A stretch of 64,000 bases of DNA. Origin: Phaseolus vulgaris. Taxonomy: Eukaryota > Streptophyta > Magnoliopsida > Fabales > Fabaceae. The position numbers and the translations under genes were made by a program. The DNA lies in contig NC_023753.2 of NCBI RefSeq assembly GCF_000499845.2, forward strand, positions 744,001-808,000, written 5' to 3'. Positions 11,245 through 21,608 of the stretch are shown here, piece by piece; positions within the stretch are counted from its first letter, which is position 1, and each line of letters begins with the position of its first letter. A model generated the notes under the pieces. The model saw nothing but the letters and a program-made list of their open reading frames with translations, did not search any database and had not been told where the DNA came from.

Positions 11245-12409
11245 ATGTCATTTTCTTCTTCTTCTTCTTCTTCCTACCAATATACTATGAAATTGCTTAT
11301 CGACACTAACCGTGAGAAGGTGCTCTTCGCCGAAGCATCAAAATATGCTATCGACTCTATCTTTCGCTTCCTCTACTTCCCTATCGTCACTGTCATAGGC
11401 GTTCTCAAAGAGGGTGAAATTGTTGGCGGCATAGCCAATCTCTATAAAAGTATTGAAAATCTGGATGAAACTTACATCCAACGATACAAGCACAAGGATG
11501 TTATTTTGAAGTCGTGGTTTGTCTTCTCTGTATCAGAGATCTTCGATCTTCTTCCTTCCGACGATGACAGTTCTTGCGACATCTCCGCCACCACGCTGTT
11601 CTACAGGTGCCCGAATCACTATAATCACGTCACGTGTGATAACCGCACTCCTTGTCCTGAAAACTGTGAACTAAATATGAACGCTAAATTGAGTTTAGCT
11701 GGTGGCAATCCAAACGATCGTTTTGCCCGTGGTTTTGTGAAAGAGGTGGTGACTTACATGGTGATGGATGATTTGGTGATTCAGCCAATGTCAAGCTTAC
11801 TAATTCTTGGAGACACTATAAACTTTTGGGTGTTCCGTGGTGGCCAGATAGGTCTAACACAAACACTCGTTAGGATAGACTTGATACCATATTACAAAGT
11901 GGATTTTAAGTCTAACTCAATCTCATAAAATCGGCTCAAAAGGTTTAGGTTTGCATCCACTTATATAGAATGAAAGGCTCTGATCTCTAGTCAAGGTGGG
12001 ATCTCCAACACTAATTGTTTTTCTCTCTTTTCTTTCTTCATTTTTCTTATCTAACTTAATACTTCTTTTAAATGACATGTCTTATGACATTATTATGGTT
12101 CTAACCAAATTTTAAAAAAAAATATATATTTACTTTTTCAAAATTCAAACTTCATTGGATAAATTGTTGTTATGATTATAAAAATAAAAAACAAATTTTT
12201 TAAACCACATTAAAAACATTTTTGTACTTAAAAAAATAATATAGAACATTAAAAAAAAAATTTAGAGATTTTACGTTTTCACTGTGCTACATAGCCTAAT
12301 TGTAAATTACTCTTCATTAATTTATGTGCTTAATATAATTTTACAGGGTATGAATATTCTGAAGGCTTCTCTGCAGTCGAAGACTCACATAGGGTTTCAC
12401 ACAGTTTAA
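11245..12409 (+). pseudogene. DUF674 gene disrupted by a dispersed repeat
   Basis: ATG 11245 opens a typical DUF674 N-terminus: a serine-rich lead, then MKLLIDTNREKVLFAEASKY, GEIVGGIANLYKSIENL and the cysteine segment YRCPNHYNHVTCDN. Homology with the copy at the left edge runs to PMSS (about 11797). It then breaks into repeat-family-R sequence and the frame stops at 11926-11928 (227 residues). Intron-end sequence resumes near 12290, and the last exon (about 12348-12409) reads GMNILKASLQSKT. That exon has lost 35 bases of the sister exon, so its end is frameshifted. The end of exon one and most of the intron are therefore missing. A truncated protein could still be made, but I regard this as a pseudogene. 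Confidence 0.7.
11797..12012 (+). repeat. Dispersed repeat (family R) inserted in the DUF674 copy
   Basis: The segment contains TTGATACCATATTACAAAG, AAGTCTAACTCAATCTCATA, TTTGCATCCACTTATATAG and ends CAAGGTGGGATCTCCAACAC. The same order of blocks is seen at 10085, 22328 and, inverted, 34560. It replaces coding sequence rather than simply splitting it. Confidence 0.6.
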
Positions 12410-12690
12410 CTATTAATTTTCTTTTATGTCAATAACCAATGCATGGAATTGTAGTCCTCCACTATATAATTAAACGTTGAGTTCTTAAAATTGTATATGT
12501 CCTACTTCCATTTTAAAATTTATGCTCTTATAAATTGAAGAGGATAAAATATATAAACGTTGAGTTCTTAAAAATGTTATACTTATTTTATTTTGATTTG
12601 TTATTGATATGGTTTATAAAAAAATATTTAATAAATATTTAGGAAATATGCGTACTTCTTTTCCACATTTCAATTTGTATCTAAAATATT

Positions 12691-12835
12691 TGCTTCTAAA
12701 TAACTATTAATTCAAATAATTACTGATTTCGTAATTCTGTTATCTTTTGATATTAATCTATTACTACATATCTGAAATAGGACATTAAATATATATTTCA
12801 AAATTTCATTTAAATAGGTCTTTAAATTTTAAATA
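12691..12835 (+). repeat. Direct repeat, left copy (partner at 14520)
   Basis: About 140 bases beginning TGCTTCTAAATAACTATTAA are repeated at 14520-14655 with few changes. The two copies bracket the fold-back element at 13010-14486, with a 1.83-kb offset. Minisatellite-like AT-rich sequence follows each copy. Confidence 0.8.
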
Positions 12836-13009
12836 TTTAATAAAAATATGAAATATATAAAATTTATAAAATATTCAAAATCTTAAATAAATACAAATTT
12901 ATTTAATAGTTTTAAATAGGGAATTGAGCCACAAATCTTAATAGTTTTAAATAGTATATTTTATTTAATAAATTAAATTTTAATTTTAATGAAAAGAAGA
13001 AAAAAAATG

Positions 13010-14486
13010 GGTAAATTCCCTATCTAGCACTATTTAGACTTTTATTTCCCTAACTAGTACCCTTTTGTTTTTATTTCCCTATCTAGCACCCTTTTGTTTT
13101 TATTTCCCTATCTAGCACCCTTTTATTTTTTATTTTCCTATCTAGCACCATTTCAAAAATAAATAAATAAATAATAATTTATTTATTTTTTGATAATTTT
13201 AATTTTGAATGCATTAAAAACTAAATATTTTTAATGTTTAAAATAGTTAGAAATATAATTAATGAATAAATAAATGAGTTTTTATAAAATAAAATAAAAA
13301 TGTTTAGTTTAAAATTATTTTTTTAAGAATGAAGAAAATAAAAAATTAAACCCTACAACAACATAAAAGTTGAATCTATAAACATAAATTACTATTTATT
13401 TTTATTATTATTGATGATGTAATCATGTTAATTTCAAGTAAAAAATACATGACATAATTACAAAAAAAACAAAGTCAATTAGTATTAATTAATAGTGGAT
13501 ACACAAATAATATTGAAGTGTCTATCCTAAATGCAAAATCCTAAAAAAAAAACTAAAGCAAATGTTATACTTAATGCTTAAAAATGAGAAGCAAAAAATG
13601 AAAAAAAAAATCTAGAAAATAAAAACAGCAACAATAAAAAAAAAGAATGGTAGAAAAAAAATAATAACTAAAAACATAAAAGATATAAAATAAAGACAAA
13701 AAAAATTAAGATAAAGATAAAATATATAAAAATAAATCCAAATAAGATAAATATAAGAGATATAAGGCAATACTAAATAAGTATATGTTGATCATAAAAA
13801 TGAAAATAAATGAAAGATGATAATTCATTTAATATTTTCTTCAATGGTACATTAAATAGTTTGTGTGAAATGAAACATAATTAATGACGAGAAGTGCAGA
13901 ATCCAGTAATGTTTGGACAAATTCTTTATGTGTGTCTTGGTGTTTAACAATATGAACATTTTTTTTCCGATCATGTTGTTCTTTTATGTCCATATCAGTC
14001 CTTATTTAACTTTGTTATTTTATAATTATGTCATGTATTTTTTACTTGAAATTAACATAATTACATCATCAATAATAATAAAAATAAATACTAATTTATT
14101 TTTATATATTCAACTTTTATGTTGTTGTAGAGTTTAATTTTTTATTTTATTCATTCTTAAAAAAATAATTTTTAAACTAAACATTTTAAATTTATTACTT
14201 TTTTATTTTTATTTTGTAAAAACACATTTCTTTATTCATTAATTATATTTCTAACTATTTTAAACATTAAAAATATTTAGTTTTTAATGCATTCAAAATT
14301 AAAATTATCAAAATAAAAAATTAATTATTATTTATTTATTTATTTTTTAAATGGTGTTAGATAGGGAAATAAAAAATAAAAGAGTGCTAGATAGGAAAAT
14401 AAAAACAAAAAGGTGCTAGATAGGGAAATAAAAACAAAAGGTGCTAGTTAGAGAAATAAAAGTCTAAATAGTAATAGGAATTTACC
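13010..14486. mobile_element. 1.48-kb fold-back element with long inverted arms
   Basis: The ends are GGTAAATTCC and its reverse complement. The arms are inverted copies over about 465 bases (13010-13475 and 14005-14486), including blocks such as TTTTTAATGCATTCAAAATT and TACATGACATAATTA. Each arm starts with a subterminal tandem array of a 29-30 bp unit, CCCTATCTAGCACCCTTTTG and so on; on the left the units begin at 13018, 13048, 13077, 13106 and 13136. The roughly 530-base centre is AT-rich and has no convincing coding frame. Both flanks are A runs, so a target duplication cannot be told apart from the context. Long arms, subterminal repeats and the lack of a transposase fit a non-autonomous Mutator-like or Foldback element. 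Confidence 0.8.
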
Positions 14487-14519
14487 AAAAAAAAAAACTG
14501 CTTATAGATTTGTGATAAT

Positions 14520-14655
14520 TGCTTCTAAATAACTATTAATTCAAATAATTACTGATTTCGTAATTCTGTTATCTTTTGATATTAATCTATTATTACATAA
14601 CATTAAATATATATTTTAAAATTTCATTTAAATAGGACTTTAAATTTAAAATATT
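14520..14655 (+). repeat. Direct repeat, right copy (partner at 12691)
   Basis: It is the second copy of the block that begins TGCTTCTAAATAACTATTAA. After 14640 it passes into an inverted copy of the AT-rich minisatellite unit seen at 1940 (to about 14820). Confidence 0.8.
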
Positions 14656-14892
14656 TTAAATTTTTTATTTAAATAGGATTTTAAATATTTGGGATTTGTA
14701 TTTATTTAGGATTTTGAATATTTTAAGAATTTTAAGAATTTTATATATTTATTTAAATACAACATTAAATATTTAAAACTTATATTTATTTAAGATTTAA
14801 AAAATTATATTTTAAAATTATATTTAAAGAGAACTTCAAATGAAAACACTAATTTAGAATCTGATTGATAATATTATAATTTTGTAATAAAA

Positions 14893-15713
14893 AAATTCTT
14901 TCTCAAATGAAAACCAAACATAAATTAGTATTCATCAATCTATTTGAATTTTCCTACAATTTATAAAAATTTTGTTAAAGAATTTATTTATTATATTATT
15001 AAAATTGGTTGTTAGAAGAGAATATGTCTGTTACGAAACGATCTTTTTTTATATTTAGATTTTTCATCAACATTTTAAAATGTTGCTATATTTATCAATT
15101 TTAAAATGAAATACGGAACAAAAACATCTCAACGATTAACGTTAAAGAAGGGATACATGTTACAAACTTTTATTTTAAATTAAGTATACATTTAAAATAT
15201 TTAATTAAGTTTTAAATATATTATAAAAGTAAACATTTTCTGTTGACTTCTTATAAAAAAAATTGTTTGATTTTCCTTTCGAACTTGTTATTTCCTTCTC
15301 CATTTTCCATTTTGTTGTTTAACTGAAAAATGTGAAGATATTGAAAAAAAAGTTGATGGATGAGTTTGAAACGAAAAGATAAAAATAATAATCATGTCCT
15401 CTTATTGATAATAAATTTGTAAAAAGAATATTTAGACACAATTAAAAATATTTTAAAATACTAAATAAAGCAAACATTTTAATAAAAAACATAAACACAA
15501 TTAAGAGTTGTTATGTTCAAATAATTAATAACAATGGATTGCATATTCTTTTTACAAGAAATAAATTCTTTCTCAAATGAAAACCAAACATAAATTAGTA
15601 TTCATGAATCTATTTCTTTGAGTTTATCTACCATATATAAAAAGTAAAATTTTTGTTAATAAATTTATTTATTAAATTATAACAAGGGTATATTATTTAT
15701 TTAAAGAATAAAG

Positions 15714-15744
<31 letters not shown>

Positions 15745-16060
15745 GTAAAGATTATTATATATACACGTTACTTCTAAAAATATAAGTTATTTAATTATTT
15801 TAAAATAAAAAAAATCAATAATTTAATTTATTAAAAGATGAATCATCTAAATACGGTACACTTTTATTTTTTTTTACAAAAGATTACTATGACTATAATA
15901 ACTATGGAAATAAAAAATTATAATTAAATTTTAAACTTTTTTATTAAAAGTAAATATAAATAAAATAATAATAATTTCAGGATCATAATTACAAATATAT
16001 TACAATTATATAGTTGAAGACTACAATTCCATGCATTTAGTTGACATAAAAGAAAATATT
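14893..16060. repeat. AT-rich stretch with a second duplicated block and a TA microsatellite
   Basis: AAATGAAAACCAAACATAAA with its neighbours occurs at about 14893-14950 and again at about 15556-15615. An alternating TA tract lies near 15714-15738. The remaining sequence is AT-rich without recognisable genes. The part after 15980 matches the 3' flank of the DUF674 relic at 10700, in inverted orientation. Confidence 0.6.
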
Positions 16061-16142
16061 ACTAATTAAACACTATTTCGAATTATGATTTTTGATAAAA
16101 ACATCTTCGACTGCAGAGAAACTTTTAGAAGATTTACACCTG
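16060..16142 (-). pseudogene. Inverted DUF674 last-exon relic
   Basis: On the minus strand a TTTTTACAG acceptor is followed by sequence that aligns with the last exon of the other copies, including TTTCTCTGCAGTCGAAGA. One base is lost just after the acceptor and the end of the exon is missing. The 3' flank (toward 15990) keeps TTTTCTTTTATGTCAA and CATGGAATTGTAGTC. No upstream exon is recognisable nearby, so this is a 3' fragment in opposite orientation to the rest of the cluster. Confidence 0.65.
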
Positions 16143-17880
16143 TAAAAATATTTGAACCAAATTCATTAATGAAACTTGCTATACAATCACGAAAAGAAAA
16201 AAAATAGTATTAAGAAGTAAATGTAATAATAGATTAATATTTAAAATTTTAAATATTTAATGTACTATTTAAATAAAAATCTAAAATATATAATTTATTT
16301 AAAATATTTAAAATTTTAAATAAATATAAATCTTATTTTTTTTAATCAACAAACAATAAATTAAATATAGAAAAGGAAGACAGACACCCAAATCTTATTT
16401 AATGTCTTGTTTAAATCAAAATCTGAAATATATAAAATTCTTAAAATATTTTTTTTTTATGGTTCAGACAAAATCAATTAAAATCGATTATGCATCTTAC
16501 TATATTCTTACTATATTGTGTAGAAAATTGCTTAAGCTTGTTTATGTAAAGAAAATCGATTATGGTGCACTTATAAACAATCCTTAACTTGTTATAAGGA
16601 AAGAAGAATATGAAGAGTTGTTTTAATAAAGTGAAAATGGAAATAGAGTTTACAATTTCTATTTGCACCCTCTAGTTATAAGTAGACTCCTGTCTTTATT
16701 AAGTCTAAAAGCCTATGCATTTACTATTAGGACCACCCAAAATTACATTCCATGGCAATTTAATGTTTCTAAACACATGGGTGAAAAATATTCCATGGCA
16801 ACTTATTGACTTAAAAAAAAAAGATTAAACGTGTGATATTTAAAAAAATATCATATTTTGGACATCTTTATTGCTACATAAATAATTTACAAAAGAAAGG
16901 AAAGAGTTATTATTGTTTATTATTTTTACACTTTAGGATTTAGGAGAAAATGCTGAAAGAGTTTAAGGAAAAATGTTGAAAAAATTTGATGACATGTAAA
17001 TATGATAAATAAAATATATAGGAAAACAAAATATATTTATCATAATATAATAATTTTTTTACAAATGACGACATATTGTATTATTTTACTTTATATATTT
17101 AAAACTAAACTAACACAACCTTTCTCGCTAGTATGACACACCACAATCGTCTCAATAATCATATTTAGAGACTCCGTACATCTATCATGTTGACTCTTCT
17201 TCCTATACTCAACAACAACCATTTGCTCAATCCAAATCATTGTTAGGTTATTATCAACACACTCTATTTTCTCACATTTCCTACCAACAATTTCCAACCA
17301 GTTTCACTAGTTTTGCATACCATAAAAACATGTTTTATGCAATGTCAAACATGTTTGGTACTTCCATTATAACACCTTAATAGACATTTCGTTCAACTTC
17401 ATCATCGTACTGCTATCGATGCATTCACAAGGATTTGATAGTCCATCTCGCACAAATCAACCTCCACTCATAGATGATAGTCCATAACCAACTGAATATC
17501 TGTGTTTACGACAACCTCAAAAGTTGAGAAGGAGATCATCAGGTAACACATCATTCCTAATTATCCTATTTACTTTTTTTAATCAAAACAATCATTTTAT
17601 TATTTTATTTATTTGAATACAATTTATTTTACCTTGCATTTTCCCCATTTCAAACAACACAAATCACAGTATAATTAAAAAATTAATGAAATTCACAAAT
17701 AATATACTAAAAACCCTAAACTTAAAGATTGACTTTCATAAAAGCCTTTCAACCTTTTTCCCATAATCATAAAGTGTAAAAAAGTAATAACGAAAACAAC
17801 CAACCAACTCCTTCATTTTCATTTCTCAATTCTTCTAATAAATAATATATTTTAATTTGTTTTAGATAATAATAAAGTAT
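16143..17880. other. Intergenic AT-rich region with one coding-like remnant
   Basis: Bases 16230-16450 again contain minisatellite-like units. Between 17159 and 17380 a plus-strand frame of about 73 codons (SSYTQQQPFAQSKSL and later NMFYAMSNMFGTS) has a composition that looks like protein rather than random AT-rich DNA. It is closed by stops on both sides. I do not recognise the family; it could be a fragment of a transposon-related protein. Nothing else is seen. Confidence 0.4.
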
Positions 17881-18567
17881 TTGGTCGATAAGAGAAAGAC
17901 ACTTTTCGTCAATCACGCACTCACCTGAAACAAAAGCCTCCTCATTTTTTAACTAATTTTCTTATAAATTTAACTTTATTTATATATTAAATCAATTATT
18001 AAAAAAAGAAGAAGCATACCAGCACTTAACGCGTGTCACTCCAACGACTCTCACAAGGGCCTCAACGTAATTTCAACGCATATGATCCAGCTGTGAACAC
18101 ATTTACCAACGCCACCATGGCATGGGAATTTACCAAAACACCCTCCTTTTTTTCTTTTTCCATGCATGCCATCACAATTTCACAGCACAAACTCGCTGTA
18201 ATCGTATTATCATTATTCTTCTATTATTATTATTTATTTTATTCGAAACAAAACCTCAATTTTTTTTAAAAAAAAAGAAAAAGAAAAAGAAAAAACAGAA
18301 AGCGAAGAAGAAGAAGAAGAAGAAGAAGAAGAATCGAAGAAGGGTCGTAAACTTAAAAGGAAGAAATTAAGGTGTGGTACCTCTTTTTTGACCGAGTCAA
18401 ACCACACGCCGCCGCCACCTCGCAACTCACAACCACCTCGACGGCGTTCAATACGACGTCGTTTCCTCAACAGAAGAGACAGAGGAGCTCGGGCTCTGAA
18501 TTCTGTTCGATCTGTTTTCCAATTCTTCGTCGCAGCGAGTTAGTTGGAGGTGTTGCTGTGATCGGAT
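17881..18567 (+). promoter_or_regulatory. Upstream region and 5' leader of the ABC transporter gene
   Basis: The stretch before ATG 18568 shifts from AT-rich to GC-rich near 18400. It holds a purine tract with ten GAA triplets (18304-18335), preceded by A/G-rich runs. The motif GACCGAGTCAAAC near 18390 contains inverted TTGAC/GTCAA (W-box-like) cores. No clear TATA box was fixed. The GAA tract probably lies in the promoter or 5' leader. Confidence 0.4.
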
Positions 18568-21500
18568 ATGATGGTTTCTCGGGGGCTGTTCGGGTGGTCC
18601 CCGCCGCACATACAGCCTCTCACGCCGGTCTCCGAGGTTTCGGAGCCGCCGGAGTCGCCGTCGCCGTACCTCGACCTCGGCGCCGAGACCTCCGCCTCGC
18701 AGCCGATGGAGGTCGAGGACGAGATGGAGGAGGCCGAGGAGATGGAGCCGCCGCCCGCCGCCGTTCCTTTCTCTCGCCTCTTCGCCTGCGCCGATCGCCT
18801 CGACTGGTTTCTCATGGTCGTCGGCTCCCTCGCCGCCGCGGCGCACGGCACCGCTCTCGTCGTTTACTTGCACTACTTCGCCAAGGTTCTCTGGGTTCCT
18901 CAGCTGGGTTCGCGGGATGAGCAGTTTCGGAGGTTCAAGGAGGTTCGATTTCGTTTCGTTTTCTATCGAAACCCTAGTTGTTGTTGTACGCTGCTTCTGG
19001 ATTTTAATTAGCTTCTGATAATTTGATTTCGCTTAGCTTAGGCAGTGAAATTAAGTCTTGTGTACTGTGCTATTAGTTTTTGTAGCTTTAATCTCCATGG
19101 TTGCCGTGCTGTGTGAGGTAATTGAGCAATTAACTTTCATTGAAAGCTGACCTGACTCTACTAAGCATGGCATAGCCTAGTCCTTCCCTCCTTTCTCCCT
19201 TGTTAGTTTATTCCCTTTCTATAAGGGTTTATTGTACGGGTCAGAGTAGCTCGTGGATGGATCACCCAAGTCATCAGGGGCATGATGACACTCTGTTTAG
19301 GGTTCCAACTCAGCATTGGCAATTTGGCAAAAGTGTTGCGCATATCCTCGGAATTAACCCTGTGTTTCAAATATATTTTTGCCTATCTTTCTGCAGTTAT
19401 AAATTTACTTTGTTTGTGGGGTTAGATATCAACGATTTCATTAGTTGAACATTTAAAGAGTGATGCTAGAACATTAGCATGAGTAAAGGTGTTAAGAAAA
19501 TGAGGAGACTGGGAATATGAAGACGTTGATTTGGGTGGCGAATTAGAGCCTGGTTTGTCCACCTGATGACTGATGAGATTCTCCAGGAGCATGCCACTTA
19601 CTGGTTGGATATGAGAGACCTAGGCTAGAGCTACTTACTATTTAAAAAATTTCTTCCCTCTCATCTCAAGTTTACATAAATTGTTGATATAAGTTTCTGG
19701 GGTTATGTTGAAGGCAGGGCGAATTTTGGGTATAGGAAGGGATGGATAGGATGAATTTTTGTTTCTATTTGCCAAGAAAATTAAGTCTTGGGCGAAGGGC
19801 AAAACTTGACTAAGTTGAACAATAGGTAATAAGCAGAAGATAATAAAACATGCATTTCACCTAGGGTTTCATTGCATGACAATACTGTTAGAATTCCAAG
19901 TGAGTTTGTCCCACATTGAGTGGAATGAGCCTGAAGAGCAATATATAAGAAAGAAGACTCACATGCTCATTGCCTTAAGGTTTTGGGTTGGAAGTGGTGT
20001 CTTGACTTTCTTATATGAAATGCTCATGGCTTATTGGTGCCAAATCATCCCGACGTTTTCTTACAGAAAAAACCCTACAAACTGGATCGAACACGTGAGT
20101 AGTCGAATCTTGTATTGTTAGGATTCCTTGTATTGAAAGTCTTCTTGACAAGGGGTTTCAGGTAAGCGCATGGTTTTGAGTTGGAAGTGGTGTCTTGACT
20201 TTCTTGTATGAAATGCTCATGGCTCATTAGTACCAAATCACCCCGGCGTTTTCCGACAGAAAAAACCCTACAAATACAAAGGCACACAACTTAGAAGGGA
20301 ACAATTTCTTCCATTATTCATAAATTTGATTAGTCATTTCTCTTTTCAGGTGCTATAAATACAGTAGTTCTATTAAGCAGAAAAACGTTAACACTTTTTA
20401 AATAGGATGGCTATGACTTATCCTCCTTGGAAGGAATTTTTAAACAACAAGCTAAGCCTAAATTGAACCCAAGATAATTTGCAAAGTAGACCTTGCATAG
20501 AAAGTTTCAAAATTTAACAATTATTATTGCCAAGTTGGAATATTACAATTATTGTTGCAATGCAAGTAAATAATATACACACTAGAACTTAACATTTTAC
20601 AATTAAATTACTTTTGTGAGAAGTTGCACTGACAATAATTATGCAGAAGAAATTACATCATTTAGCATGGTTTAACCCACATGAATGAACAGTAGGTTTA
20701 TGTTTTAAACAAGTTTCAACCAAGAATCTGAAGAGTATGGCTGTTCATTTTTGCACTGGTTAATTTAGTAGTTGAACCATATGACATCATAACTAGGAAT
20801 TTAAATTATTTTTTGAGGCACATAGTTTGTAAACAAGATTTGAAAAATGGACTTATATGCTTATTTACTTATGTATTTTCTGCAGCTTGCTTTAACCATT
20901 GTTTATATTGCTGGAGGAGTTTTTGCTGCTGGTTGGATTGGTAAATTAATTTCATAGAATATTTCTTATTAGATGTTAAATTTAAGTTTAGTTCAATACT
21001 AATCTTTCTTGTTTAATAGAGGTTTCATGTTGGATTCTTACTGGAGAACGGCAGACTGCTGTGATCAGATCAAAATATGTCCAAGTATTACTTAACCAAG
21101 ATATGAGTTTTTTTGATACATATGGAAATAATGGAGATATTGTGAGTCAAGTATTAAGTGATGTGCTGCTCATTCAGTCTGCTCTTAGTGAAAAGGTGCG
21201 TAGTGCTCTTGTTGTGTGTATATTCAGTATTCACTCCTTTGTAAATTTGTTATTCTTTCCAGAAAAATCTCAACTCATATTTCATACCGTGTGTATTGAC
21301 TTTTGATGATGCAGGTTGGGAATTATATTCATAATATGGCAACATTCTTCAGTGGTCTTGTTATTGCTTTTATCAATTGTTGGCAGATTGCGTTGATAAC
21401 ATTAGCTACAGGTCCATTTATTGTTGCTGCAGGAGGAATATCAAATATATTCCTCCACAGGCTTGCCGAGAATATTCAAGATGCATATGCTGAAGCAGCC

Positions 21501-21569
21501 AGCATTGCTGAACAGGTTATTTATAGTTAAACTTCAATTCATTCCTGCGTTGAACCATTGATTGTAATG

Positions 21570-21608
<39 letters not shown>

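Noticed and set aside
13913..14137. Open frame of 74 codons inside the fold-back element
   Set aside because: It is hydrophobic only because of AT composition and runs into the inverted arm; it shows no transposase motif.
18372..18920. Long frames overlapping ABCB exon 1 on both strands
   Set aside because: They result from the GC-rich first exon and leader. The MMVSRGLFGWSPPH frame is the conserved one.
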